Below are positions 41,766-53,589 of a stretch of 64,000 nucleotides of DNA, piece by piece. The notes beneath the pieces are model-generated. The model saw only the letters and a list, made by a program, of their open reading frames with translations. It was not told where the DNA came from and ran no database searches. The stretch's first letter is position 1. Every line of letters starts with the position of its first letter. The position numbers were made by a program, and so were the translations under genes. The stretch covers positions 124,001-188,000 of the forward strand of contig OZ251236.1 of NCBI GenBank assembly GCA_965240325.2. The letters are read 5' to 3'. This DNA is from Rebecca billardiae RCC1528. Taxonomy: Eukaryota; Haptophyta.

Positions 41766-43202
41766 ATGCGCCTCCTCCCGCCCGCGGCGGCGGTGGTGCT
41801 GCTGGTGGCATCGCCGCTGCCTCGCGCGTGGGCCTTGCTCGACGGCGATGTGGACGGCGCCCCCGCGCTCGACGACCTCACCGTCGTCACGACGAGCAGC
41901 CCGAGGTCGGACGGCGCGCCGGGCGCGTGGGCGGGCATCTTCCTCGGCACCAACGACCGCGTCGAGCCGGACGTGCTCACCGGACTCGCGTTCCACCTGA
42001 GCGCGCTCGGGGCGGACGGGGTGGAGATCGTCAGCATCATCGGCGGCATGTACTACCTCCGCCTCCTCGAGCGCACGCGCTTCCACCGGCTCACGCTCTT
42101 CGATGCGAACATTCTCGAGCTCGGGAAGGCGTGGCGCGCGTCGGCGCTGCTGCGCGCGTCGGCCAACTTCTCGAAGTACAAGGAGGCGTACGAGGCGTAC
42201 GCGCGGCGAGCGGCGTCGCGGCCCGACGCGTGGCTGCTCCCGCCGGCGCTCCAGGGCGCGCGCCTCGAGGCGCAGGCCGAGCCTCTCTCCAAGGCCGAGT
42301 CGGGCCTCGCGTATTTCGGCCCCGATCGCTACCCGGAATTCCAGTGGCAGCCGGACTCGGCCGGGGCGTACGAGAGCACGCGCGCGAACGTGCGCGCGCT
42401 GAGCGGCCGGATGTTCACGCCCGACGTGCCCACCATCGACGCCGAGGGCCGCGTCGTCCTCGTCTACCTCTCCGCCGAGAGCGACCTCGAGGCGGGCTCG
42501 TTCAGACGCGCGACAGGCGGTCGCGGCCGCTCGTTTGCGCGCGCGACGCAGAGCGCGCTCGCCCACCGCATCCGGAACGCGAGCCTGATCCTGCCGCTCT
42601 ACTCGCCGTGGCAGCTGAGTAAGAGCAACGCCAAGTACTCCAACTCGTGGCTCCTCGACCCGCACCTGTGGTGGGGCTGGGCCGTGCACAAGGAGGCCGC
42701 CGGCGGTGGACCGATGCTGCAGGTGTGGGCGGCCAAGGACCGGAGCTGGGAGGCGGTCGGCTCGTGGGCGGACGAGGTGTACGGCTTCGCCAAGGGGGTG
42801 TACGCGGACGAGTACGTGCGCCACGTCGTGCCGGAGAGCTCGCGCTGGGAGGGCACCGTCGTGCTCCACGCGCTCTTCGACGGCCTCAGCCCCGCCGAGC
42901 TCGACGGCGCCGAGCGCGCCGCGCTCGTGCGCAGCGCGATCGGCGTCGCCATCGGCAGCGGCGCGTCGCGCGTGCTCGTCACCGAGCTGCTGCTCCCGGA
43001 CCGGACGGGCGACTTTTGGAACAGCACGGTGCGGCTGCGTGAGGAGCTCCGCCGCTTCGTCGAAGACGCGATCCCGGCCGCGGCCGGGCAGGCGGGCCAG
43101 CAGCACTGTGCGCTCGGCGGCATGCGGCACGCGCCGGGAGCGGGCCTGCCTGCACTCACCACCGTCGTGCGCGTCGACTGCGTGCCGGCCAGGCGGCGCT
43201 GA
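41766..43202 (+). CDS. Unrecognised secreted or membrane-anchored protein
   Basis: 478 aa from the ATG at 41766, chosen because it opens a strong signal peptide (MRLLPPAAAVVLLVASPLP, likely cleaved near ALA at 23); the frame extends upstream to 41673. No family is recognised. The segment VEIVSIIGGMYYLRLLERTR followed by LTLFDANILELGKAW has the shape of a beta strand, glycine loop and helix with an acidic residue after strand two, as in a Rossmann-like SAM- or nucleotide-binding fold, but the glycine pattern is weak. Later there are Trp/Tyr-rich segments (SNSWLLDPHLWWGW) and three possible N-glycosylation sequons (NFS, NAS, NST). It could be a secreted methyltransferase-like or wall-associated protein. 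It is uninterrupted by introns. Confidence 0.6.
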   Translation: MRLLPPAAAVVLLVASPLPRAWALLDGDVDGAPALDDLTVVTTSSPRSDGAPGAWAGIFLGTNDRVEPDVLTGLAFHLSALGADGVEIVSIIGGMYYLRLLERTRFHRLTLFDANILELGKAWRASALLRASANFSKYKEAYEAYARRAASRPDAWLLPPALQGARLEAQAEPLSKAESGLAYFGPDRYPEFQWQPDSAGAYESTRANVRALSGRMFTPDVPTIDAEGRVVLVYLSAESDLEAGSFRRATGGRGRSFARATQSALAHRIRNASLILPLYSPWQLSKSNAKYSNSWLLDPHLWWGWAVHKEAAGGGPMLQVWAAKDRSWEAVGSWADEVYGFAKGVYADEYVRHVVPESSRWEGTVVLHALFDGLSPAELDGAERAALVRSAIGVAIGSGASRVLVTELLLPDRTGDFWNSTVRLREELRRFVEDAIPAAAGQAGQQHCALGGMRHAPGAGLPALTTVVRVDCVPARRR

Positions 43203-44120
<918 letters not shown>

Positions 44121-45850
44121 TCAGCGCACGCCGCCCAGCGCGCCTCGGTCATCGGCGGCGTGCGCGCGGCGCGCGGCCGCACCGGAGACGCGCACGTCGG
44201 GCTCGTCGTCGTCGTCGTCTTCATCGTCGTCGTCGTGGCCGGGCGCGTCTTGCGCGGCCTGGTGGAACGGGACGGAGGGCGCCGCCGGCAGCTGCGACAG
44301 GTTGGCGTGCACGCGCTCGCGGATCGCGTCGAGGTACTTTGGCGAATTGAAGTTCTCCATGTTGGTGGGCGAGACGTGCAGTCTGAAGGTAGGCGCGTAG
44401 TACTCGTAGTAGTCGTTGTACGGCAGCTCGTCGGCCACGCCCTCGCCCAGCGCCATCGCCGTCTCGTACGTCCAGCACCGCGACACGTTGCAGATGGTGT
44501 ACCCGCCGCCGCCTAGCAGCAGCGTCGGCCGGCCGTGCCCCAGTACGAACTCAACGCACGCGCCATGCCCCTTGATCGACATGTTGAACGAGCCGAGACG
44601 GTCGCCGGTGAGCGAGTCGGCGCCGCACTGCAGCACGACGGCGGACGGGTCGAACGTCTCCATGATCTTGCCGATCACCGGGCGGAACACGCCGTGGTAC
44701 GACTCGTCGTCCATCCCGTCGCGCAGTGGCACGTTGACGGAGTAGTTGGCACCCGCGCCCGCGCCCACGTCTGCGAGGTCGCCGGTGCCAGGAAAGAACG
44801 CGCCGCCGAACTTGTGGAAGGACGCGGTCATCACGCGGTCGGTGGTGAAGAAGGCCTCCTCCACGCCGTCGCCGTGGTGCAGGTCGATGTCAATGTACAG
44901 CACGCGCGCGTGGTGCTTGAGCAGCTCGAGGATCGCCAGCACGATGTCGTTCACGTAGCAGAACCCGCTCGCCTCGCACTTCTTCGCGTGGTGCAGCCCG
45001 CCCGCCCAGTTGATCGCCACGTCGGCGGCCCGGTGGTTGAGCTTGACCGCGCCGCCGATCGAGCCGCCCGCTGAGATCTGGCAGAACTGGTACAGCCCGT
45101 CGAACACGGGGCAGTCCTCGCCCAGGTTGACTGGCGCGCCTCGCGCAAAGGCGGCGGGCACGCAGGCGGCAGACCGGGCGGCCGACGGACGCGCAGCGCG
45201 CACGGCGCACGCGCGCAGCCAGTCACCAACGAGCGCCCGGGCGGCGGTGCGCACGGCGTCAGCCAGCGCGCCGCGCGCGCCCCGCGCTGTGCCCGCCCGC
45301 GCTCGCTCGCGCGGCCGCCGCCCTGCGCACATCTCTGCAGCTGCTTGGTGCGCTCCGCCGCGTTGTCTGGCGTGACCTCGCGAAGAAAGGCAGTGTACTC
45401 GTCCGAGTGGAAGCGGCACATCTCGTCGTACTTAGCCGGCACCGGGCGCTGTGCGAGGCGCGGGGCCGGCAGCCGCGTGCGGCCGCGCGCACGGGCGTCA
45501 GCGGCTGGGGCGCGCTCGCACGTAAGGCGTGCGCAGTGCGTTGTGCCGCTCACGCAGCGCCGAGCCACGCACAAGTATCTGCATCTTGCTGTACAGCCCG
45601 TAGTTGAGCAGCAAGTTGTGCGCCATGCGGATGCGGTGAGGCTTCATCGAGTGCCCCGGCCCATAGTGGAAGTCGCCCACCTCGGCTGCGCGTCGCGCGC
45701 AGTGATGCGCCCGCGTCACTGCGGCAGTCGTGCGCGCACGTGTGCACGCCGCGCATGGCGTGCGCGAGTGTGGCGCGGAGGCTGCGCGCACGACGCGCGT
45801 AGTGGGTGCGCACAGTCATAGAAGTAGCACACTTTCGACTTGCGTGGCAT
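44121..45850 (-). CDS. HDAC1: Class I histone deacetylase (RPD3/HDAC1 type)
   Basis: Four exons: 45850-45814, 45685-45573, 45448-45331 and 45130-44121 (425 aa, usual for class I). It removes acetyl groups from histone lysines in the nucleus. The start [12 protein letters not shown] leads across intron 1 to [21 protein letters not shown]. Intron 3 joins [17 protein letters not shown], which matches the family exactly. Zn and catalytic motifs are all present: [18 protein letters not shown] (His pair), [16 protein letters not shown] (Zn-binding Asp and His), [24 protein letters not shown], and [15 protein letters not shown] (catalytic Tyr). The tail is acidic ([13 protein letters not shown]). 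It would work in Sin3- or NuRD-like complexes. The introns are 124-200 bp with GTGCGC or GTGCGT donors. Confidence 0.96.
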
Positions 45851-46530
45851 CACGTGCGCTCTGAGAGATGCTAGCGCTGCGTACGCGCGAGCGCGAGCTC
45901 AGGTCGCTCGCTCCTGGTGGCGGTCCCCGACGGCGAGTCTGTCGGCAGTCCGACACAAGGACGGATATTCGGTTTGATACTTTTTGATTCCGCCGCAGCC
46001 CGCAGTGGATGGCGTTAATCACGCCTTAACCAAGTGTGCACGTTAAATCATAGTAAACTGTACTTCTGTCGACCCGCCGTTAGTTAGTAGTTACTTTCGT
46101 CGTCCAACTTACTTACCAGCGCACGTCGCTGCTGACAATCAGCCGTAGCACGGACGTACTGTATGCTGCTAATGCCCCGCCAGGCACTCGGTGCCACTCC
46201 TGCAGATGTCACGTGGTACTCGGCTTCGCGGCCTCGCCGAGCCGGCCGCTCCACCGCCGCCGAGCGGCGGCATCTTCTGCGCGCGCATTCGATGGCAGAG
46301 TGCGTGCGCCACACGCCGGACAGCGGCCTGCTGCAGTGGCCTGCGGCCCTGCGCTGACGCCGGCCGCTTTCAGTGGGCGGCGGGCGGCGGCGGCTCCTCG
46401 CGCGCCCGCGGAAGTGTCGTCGTCCTACCCCGAGCGCGCCGAGTGAGCAAGCGCGCCGCCGCGTAGCAGGAGCAGCAGTCGCCATGCGCGCGAGTCAGTT
46501 CTAGTCCCTAATAGTAGCAGGACAGTAGAC
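45851..46530. other. Intergenic stretch with a dispersed motif
   Basis: 680 bp upstream of the HDAC gene and downstream of the carrier gene, both on the minus strand. Positions 46028-46062 share AACCAAGTGTGCACGTTAAA and then CATAGTAAACTGTA with 60680-60718. No gene is supported. Confidence 0.5.
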
Positions 46531-47686
46531 CTACTTGAGCGCCTTATAGACCTCGAAGATGTACTGGCCGAGTCCGGCCATCCACGCGGTGTGATATGAG
46601 GAGTGGATGATGCGCATCTCAATGCCGCGGAAGAAGACGGCGAAGAAGCCCTTGACGCGCGCCTCGGCGAGCAGCTCGGTGAGCACGCCGCCCGCCGACA
46701 GCGGCACCTCGCGGTACTTCTGGCAGTTCGCCACCCACACGTCCAGCGGCTGGTTAATCCCCGAAAAAGCGCCGCCGAAAATCCCCGACATGAATGCCTC
46801 CGCTGCGCTCAGCTTCTTCGGCTTGCCGTCGTCGGGCTTGAGCGAGAGGAAGAATTTGTCGGACATGCTCTTGCCCCAGAAGCGCAGCCCCCAGTCCACA
46901 CCGCGCCGGATCACCATCACGCCCGTGCCCTGCACGCCGCGCGCGCCGCGCGGTCGCTCGCCCACTGAGCGCGCGCGCGGCGCGCGGTGCCGCGCGAGCA
47001 TGCGCGCCGCGCGCGCACGCGCGCCGCAGCAGCCGAGGGGCTCGCGCGCACCTTGAAGACCGTGGAGATGCCCTCTTTCGCGATGACCTTTGAGATGATG
47101 TCGGTCGACACCGCGCCCGCCGCCTTGTTCGTGCCGATCATCGTCTTCAACCGCTGCGTCGGCGCGATCATCGCACCCTGCACCATGCCCGCCGTCACGC
47201 CCGCCATCACGGCCGCCTTCTGCTTCTCGACGCCGGACTTTTGGAGGCGGCTCTGCACCTCGCCCTGGGTGAACAGGACGGGCAGCCCCTTGTAGCACCC
47301 CTGCGCGAAGCCCCATGGCCAGAACCCCTTGTAGAAGCCCATCATGCCGAGCTCGGACCACATATGCCGCGCGGCCGCAAAGTAAGACGGGTAAGTACCC
47401 GCCTGGCGCTGCACCTTGAGCATCTCGAGCCAGTGCCCGCCCATCAGCATCTCGCCTGCGTCGCGCGCGCGCGCCGCGCGTCAGCGCGCGCGCCGCGCCG
47501 CGCCTGCCGCCGGCCGTGCTCGCGCGCATGCGCCCGCAGGCTGCGTGCGCTCGGCGGCGCGCGCGCGCGGCGCATGCGCTCGGTGTGCGCGCGGAGGGCG
47601 CCCGGGCGCGTACCGACGGTGGTGAAGGGCCCGATGATGAGCTTCTCCCACTGCAAGCCGCCGCCATCACCGCCCCCGCCGCCCAT
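46531..47686 (-). CDS. Mitochondrial carrier family (SLC25-like) protein
   Basis: Three exons: 47686-47614, 47455-47052 and 46929-46531 (291 aa, normal for the family). The start is the ATG at 47686, giving a Gly-rich N-terminus before LQWEKLIIGPF. Three repeats of about 100 residues are visible, each with degenerate carrier signatures: EMLMGGHWLEMLKVQRQ, APTQRLKTMIG (P-X-[DEQ]-X-[RK]-like) and NQPLDVWVANCQ (P-L-D). Each would give two membrane helices in the mitochondrial inner membrane. The signatures depart from the strict PX[DE]XX[KR], so the substrate cannot be assigned. Introns restore FTTVGEMLMGG and STVFKGTGVMVIRRG. It shares a 268-bp divergent promoter region with the golgin gene. 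Confidence 0.8.
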
Positions 47687-47954
47687 GGCCAACCGCTGCC
47701 GCTGGGCTCGCGCGCGCTCCCCTGCTCACGGGCGGGCGCCTGCCGCCTGCGCTGCTAATTGGAGATTCCCCGCTGGCCGCGCGCTTTTTCCATCGATCGC
47801 GATCATGTATTTGGCCGCCATTGTTCCGGCATCTCGCGCGCAGATCGCATCTCCTCCGCCTCTTGACTGCAGCTTGCGCCTCAACCGCCTGCGGCGGCTG
47901 GCGCTTTTGAGCTTGAACCGCCCGCGGTGCATCGCGGCGGCGCAGCGCGGCGCG
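47687..47954. promoter_or_regulatory. Divergent promoter region carrier/golgin
   Basis: 268 bp between two starts. It includes CAGATCGCATCTC (47841-47853), a near copy of the palindromic motif seen in DMAP1 exon 4 and in the golgin coding region. Confidence 0.5.
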
Positions 47955-50900
47955 ATGGAGGACGACGCGGCGGACCGGCGCGGCTCGGGGTGGTTCGGCC
48001 GGCTCTCGGCGAGCCCGCTGGTGGGCAACGCGCGCGAGCTCGTGAGCACCGTCACGGCCAGCGCGAGCCACCTCGCGCGCGAGGCGCTCGCCGACGCGCT
48101 CGCGGAGGAGGACGAGGAGGGCGGCGCGATCGGCCGCGGCGCCGGCGCGCCGCAGACGGCGGAGGAGGTGGCCGTCGCCGCGGTCGCCGAGGCGGCGTCG
48201 CTCAAAGCGCAGCTGTACGCCATCGACGAGCAGCGCCAGACCGCCTTCGACGCGCAGCAGCGCCTGCTCGCCTCCGTGGAGCACGAGTTGGTCGACCGCG
48301 TCGGCGCGGACGCGCACGAGGACGTGCGCGCGTCGCTGGACAGCTGGGACGCGCTCGGCGTGGCGGGCACGCCGGTGCGTGGAGCGGAGGATGGCGACGG
48401 CGCCGCCGCGCGCCACGCCGGCGCGATCGCCGACGGCACCGCGCCCAACGGCAGCGCGCACGAGGCACTGGCCGAGGTGAGCCAAGCTGCGCCGCTGCGG
48501 CTGCCGCTGCCGCGCGCGCGCGCGCGCCGCGCGCCGCGCCGCCGCGTGCGCTGACGCGTGCCTGCCCGCGCGCGCGCCGCGCCGCCGCCACGCCTCGCGC
48601 GCAGGAGCTGCACGACGCGAGCGCCCGCCGCGAGGAGGCCGAGGCCGCGGCGCGCGCGGCCGCGGCCGAGGCGGCCGCACTGCGGGATGAGGTGGCGGCG
48701 TCGCGCGCGGCGACGGAGGCGGCGCAGGCGGCGGCGGCGCGCTCGGAGGAGGCGCGCGCGCAGGCGGAGGCGCGCGCGGAGGCCGAGGCGAGCCGCGCGC
48801 GCGCCGCCGCGCGCGTCGCCGCCGCGCGCGTCGCCGCCGCCGCGGCGTCGCCGCCGCCGCAGGGCGGCGGCGCGGCGGCGGCGGCGGGCGGCGGTGCCGC
48901 AGCGGCTGAGGCGGCCGCCACCGCGACGGCGGAGGCGGCGGAGGCAGCGGCGCGCGCGGAGCGCGCCGAGGCGGAGGCGGCCGAGCTCGCGCGCTCGGTC
49001 GAGGCCCTCCGCGCCGAGCTCAGCGCGGCGCGCGCCGAGCCGCGCGCCGCGTCGCCGCGCGCCGAGATCGCATCTCCCCAGATTGCGCCCGAGATCGCGG
49101 CGGTGAGCTTCGGCTCGCCGGAGGGCGCGCGCGGCGGCTTCGGCGCGCCGCGCACGCCGGCGGGCGCGAGCGTGGGGCTGGGCACGCCCTCCTCCGTCTC
49201 CGCCGCCGACGACGCGCTGCTCTCCCGCATCGAGGAGCTTCTGGCCGAGCGGCAGAAGCTGCATGCGAGCGCCGCGCATGAGCGCGCGGAGCTGGTCGCG
49301 GCGTGCGAGGCGCGGGTGGAGGCGGCGGGCGCGGCGGAGGCGGCGGCGCGCGAGGAGGCGGCGGAGGCGGTGCGCGAGGCGCGCCGCCGCGAGGCCGCCG
49401 CCGAGGCCGAGGCGGCCGCGCTCAAGCAGCAGCTCGCCGAGGCCGAGGCGGCCGCGGCCGCGGCGGCGGAGCGCGCGGCCGCGGCCGAGGCGGCCGCGGC
49501 CGCGGCGCGCGCCGACGCGGTGCGCGAGCGCGAGGCGGCGTCGTCTGTCGAGGCCGAGCGCGCCGACGCCGCGCTCGAGGCCGCGCGCGCCGACGCCGCC
49601 GCCGCCGCCGCCGAGCGCGACGAGGCGAGGGCGGCGGCGGAGGCGCAGGCGGCGCGCGCCGCCGAGCTCCAAGCCGCGGTGGAGCGCGCGCGCGCCGAAG
49701 CGGCCGAGGCGGCGTCTGCGCTGGAGGGCGCGCGTGCGGAGGCGCGCGCGGCGCACGAGGCGTGCGACGGGCTGCGCGCCGAGCTGCGCGCCGCCGAGGA
49801 GACCGCCGCCGCCGAGTGGGCGCGCGCGGACGTGGCGGCCGAGGCCGCGCGCGAGGAGATGTCTCGCGCGCGCGCGGACGGCGCGGAGGCGGCGGCGGCG
49901 CTGGCGGGCGCGCGGGCGGAGGCGGCGGAGGCGCGCGCGCGCGCGGAGGCGCTCGCGGAGGCGAGCGCGACGGCGGAGGCGAGCGCGCGCGCCGAGCTCG
50001 CCGCGGCGGCCGAGGCTTCCGAGGGCGCGGCGCGCGCGGCGGCGGCCGAGGCGCGCGCGGAGGCGGAGGCGGCGGTGGCCGCCGCGCGCGCCTCCGCTGC
50101 TGACGCGATGGCCGCGGCGCGCGCGGAGGGCTCGGCGGCGCGCGAGGCGTTGGAGCAGGCGCGCGCCGAGCTCGGCGGCGCGGCGGCGCGCGCCGACGAG
50201 CTCGCGCGCGCCAAGGCCGCCGCGGAGGCCACGGCGCGCGAGACGGCGCGCGCGCTCGACGCCGCGCGCGCCGGCGCGGACGCGGCCGGCCGCGCGCTCG
50301 AAGGTGCACAGGCAGAGGCGGCGCGCGCGGGGTCGGAGGCGGGGGCGCGCGCGCGCGCGCTCGAGGCGCGCGTGGCTGAACTCGAGGCCGCGCTCGGCGC
50401 GGCGCGCGCCGACGCCGCGCGCGGCGCGGGCGAGGCGGGCTCGGCGCTCGCCGACGCGCGCGCCGACGCGGACGCGGCGCGCGCCGACGCGGCGCGCGCG
50501 GCCGACGGCGCGCGCGAGCGCGAGGCGGCGTTGCAAGAGGTGCTGCAGGAGGCGCGGCGCGCGCTGGAGGGCCGAGAGGCCGAGCTGGGCGAGGCGCGGC
50601 GCGAGGCGGCGGCCGCCGCCGAGGCGGCCGCTGCGGCCGACGCCGCCCGCACCGAGGCGGAGGCGGCGGCGGCGGAGGCGGCGGCAGAGGCGGCGGCGGC
50701 GGCGGAGTCGATTTCGATCCAGCTCGCCGCGGCGCGCGCCGACGCCGCCGCCGCCGCCTCGGCCGCCGAGGCGGCCGAGGCGTCGCGGGCGGAGGCGGCG
50801 GAGGCGTCCGCCGCGGCGTCCGCCGAGCGCGACGCCGCGCTGGCCGCCGCCGCCGCCGCCGCCGCTGAGCTCGCCGACGCGCGCCGAGCGCATGCGGGCG

Positions 50901-53014
50901 CCGTCGACTCGACCGCCGCCAAGCTCGCGGCCGCGGCGCGCGACGGCGCGGCCTCGGCCGCGCGCGCCGACGCGGCGGAGGCGGCGTTGGAGGCGGCGCG
51001 GCGCGAGACGGCGGAGGAGGGCGACGCCGCGCTGGCGGACGCGCGCGCCGCCGCGCACGCCGCGCGCGCCGAGGCCGACGCAGCGAGCGCGGCGCTGAGC
51101 GAGGCACGCACAGACGCGGAGGCGGCGCGGCGCGCGGCCGACGCGGCCGCCGCCGAGCTCGCCGCCGCGCGCGCCGCCGCGGCCGAGGCGGCGGAGGCGG
51201 CGGCCGCCGCGCTGGCGGACGCGCACGCGGCGGCGGCGGATGCGACGGCCGCGCTCGCCGAGACGCGCCAGGCCGCGGCCGAGGCGGCCGAGGCGCACGC
51301 CGCGCAGCTCGGCGCGGCGCGCGCCGACGCGGACGGCGCGCGAGAGGCGCACGCTGCCGCGGCGCGCGACGCGGCGGCCGCGGCCGAGGCGGCCGCGGCC
51401 GCGAGCGCGCAGCTCGCCGCCGCCGCCGCCGCCGCCGCGCGCTCGGCGGAGGATGGCGAAGAGGCGGAGGCGGGCGTCGGCGCGGCGGCCGAAGACGCGC
51501 CCGCCGCGATCGCTCGGCTCGGCGCCGAGCTCGCGCGCGCGCGCGCCGCGGCAGCCGCCGCGTCGGCCGCAGCCGAGGGCACGGGCGCGCGCGCGGTGGC
51601 GTTGGCGGAACAACTCGCGAGCGCGCGCGCCGCGGCGGAGGAGGCGGAGGCGCGCGCGGGCGCGGCGGAGGGCGAGGCGGCGCGCGCGTCGCGCGAGCTC
51701 TCCGCGCTGCGCGCGCGCGCCCTCGAGACCGAGGCGGCGATGGAGGCGCTCGACGCCGAGCTCGGCGCGGCCGCGGACGCGCGGCGCGGCGCGGAGGCGC
51801 AAGCGGAGTCGGCGCGCGGCGAGGCGTCGGCCGCGCGCGCGGAGGCTTCGGCGGCGCGCGCGGAGGCGGCGGAGGCGGCGGAGCGCGCGCGCGGCGCGGG
51901 CGGCGAGGCGGCCGAGCTGCGCGCCGCCGCCGCCGCGCACGCCTCCGCGCTCGACGCGATGGCCGAGGCGATGGAGGCGGCGCGCGCCGACGCGGCGGCG
52001 GCGGCGCGCGCCGCGCATGCCGACGCGGCCGCGGCCGCGCGCTCGCTCGGCGCCGCGCTCGCCGACGCGGACGGCGAGCTGGGCGCGGCGGCGGCGGCGG
52101 CGGCGCGCGAGGCGGCGGCGGCGGCGCACGCGAGCGCCGCCGCGCACGCCGCCGCCGCCGACGCCGCCGCCTCCGCCGCCGAGTCCGCAGAGCTGCACAC
52201 CGCACTCGCCTCCTCGCGCGCGGTCGTCGAGAGTGGTGGCGCGGACGCGGACATCAACAAGCGACTCGTGGCCGAGCTGCTGATTCGGCACCGCGCGGCC
52301 GAGCTGGGCGAGCCTGGCGCGGAGGCGCCGGGCGAGCAGGCGCTGTGCGTGCTCGCGTCCATGCTCAACTGCGACCCGGAGCAGCGCCGGCTCCTCGGCC
52401 TGGACGCGCGGCGCGGCGGCGGCGGCTGGCTCGGCAGCCTGCTCCGCGGCGGCGGCGGCGGCGGCGGCGGCGGCTCGGCGCGCGCCGCGGACGCGGAGGC
52501 GGTGTCGGCGGGCGCAAAGTCCATCGCGGACGCGTGGGTGGAGTACCTGGTCTCGGAGGCGGACGCGGACGAGGCGCGAGCAAAGGCCGAGGCGGCCGAG
52601 CGCGCCGCCGCCGCCGCGCGCGCCGCGCGCGCCGCCGGGCTCACGACCCCCAAGGCATCGCCGCCGCTCTCGGCCGCGCGCGGCGGCGGCGGCGGCGGCG
52701 GCGCGCCGCGCATGCCGGCTCTCGAGTTGGGCGGCGCGGCGGCGGGCGCGCCGCTTGCCGCGGCGGAGGCGGCGCGGCCGAGCGCCGACGCCGCCGCGCC
52801 GTCGGCGGGTGGCGGCGGCGCCGAGGCAGCCTCCACGGCACAGGCTGCGCCTGCGGCCGACGTCGTCGCACCCGCGGGCGACGCCATCGATGCATCTGCG
52901 GCCGCACCGGGACCGGCGGCGGCGGGCGGCGCGGACTCCTCCGAGTCCGAGCATGCGCCGGCGACGGCCGTGGCGCCGCATGACGACGCGCCCTCGGGCG
53001 CCGCGTCCGGCTAG
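47955..53014 (+). CDS. GMAP-210/Rud3-like golgin
   Basis: Two exons: 47955-48476 and 48605-53014 (1643 aa). The N-terminus (WFGRLSASPLVGNARELVST, then TASASHLAREAL) is rich in Ser/Thr/Gly with spaced bulky residues, like the ALPS curvature sensor of GMAP-210. About 1250 residues of Ala/Glu/Arg-rich coiled coil follow with hardly any proline. Near the C-terminus, DINKRLVAELLIRH and ALCVLASMLNCDPEQRRLLGL match the GRAB (GRIP-related Arf-binding) domain of GMAP-210 and yeast Rud3. Such golgins tether vesicles at the cis-Golgi, with ALPS binding curved membrane and GRAB binding Arf1. A Gly/Ala/Pro-rich tail extends beyond GRAB. Coiled-coil composition alone would not identify it; the order ALPS-coil-GRAB does. 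Antisense frames here are shadows. Confidence 0.72.
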
Positions 53015-53484
53015 CTGCCAATGCCGCGCACGCGGTCGTGTATACTGCTGAGTGGACGCCGTGCGGACCGTACGTCGGGACGGCGGATGCATCAGCCTCG
53101 CAGCCTCAGGGTCTGCCTGGGAGCCTGATGAGAGTCTGCGGCTGCCGTCTCCGTCGCATCAACTCGCATCTGGACGTCGATCGAGCCGTCGTCGGAAGCA
53201 TCGTCGGTATCATCGTCAGCAGCAGCTGATGATATATTATTATTCATGATGACGATGAATCCTCGCGCGCGCGCGCGCAGCGCTGTTAAAGCGCGCCGCG
53301 CGCGCGTTCGGCCCCGGCGGGCCCGTCATGGCATACGCCGCGTCGTAATATATAATTATATATAATATGACCGCGTTCCGCGGTCCTTCCGTAGAACCAA
53401 CGCAGTTAGGGGCCCGCGGTGTACCCTCCGTCGGCTGCTGTCAGTCTGACATGCGTAACAGTCGCCTGAGCTGCCACCGCCAAC
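53015..53484. other. Intergenic stretch after the golgin gene
   Basis: 470 bp with ATCGTCG-type triplets, a GATATATTATTATTCAT motif (53230-53246) shared with the SSRP1 3' flank, a CG run (about 53263-53279) and AT-rich TATAATTATATATAAT (about 53350-53366). No gene is supported. Confidence 0.45.
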
Positions 53485-53589
53485 TCAGTTGCCGCCCACC
53501 GGGCCGGCGGGCCGAGTCACTGTCGCCGACGCCGACGCGCCGCCCGGGCCGCGCGGGGAAGCGGCCGCCGTGGCGCGGGCCGGCGCGTG

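Noticed and set aside
47726-53092. Antisense open frames of about 1560-1790 codons across the golgin gene
   Set aside because: They are Arg- or Ala/Ser-rich mirror images of a GC-rich, Ala/Glu/Arg-coding strand. The plus strand has a coherent ALPS-like start, coiled coil and GRAB-like end; the antisense frames have no domain.
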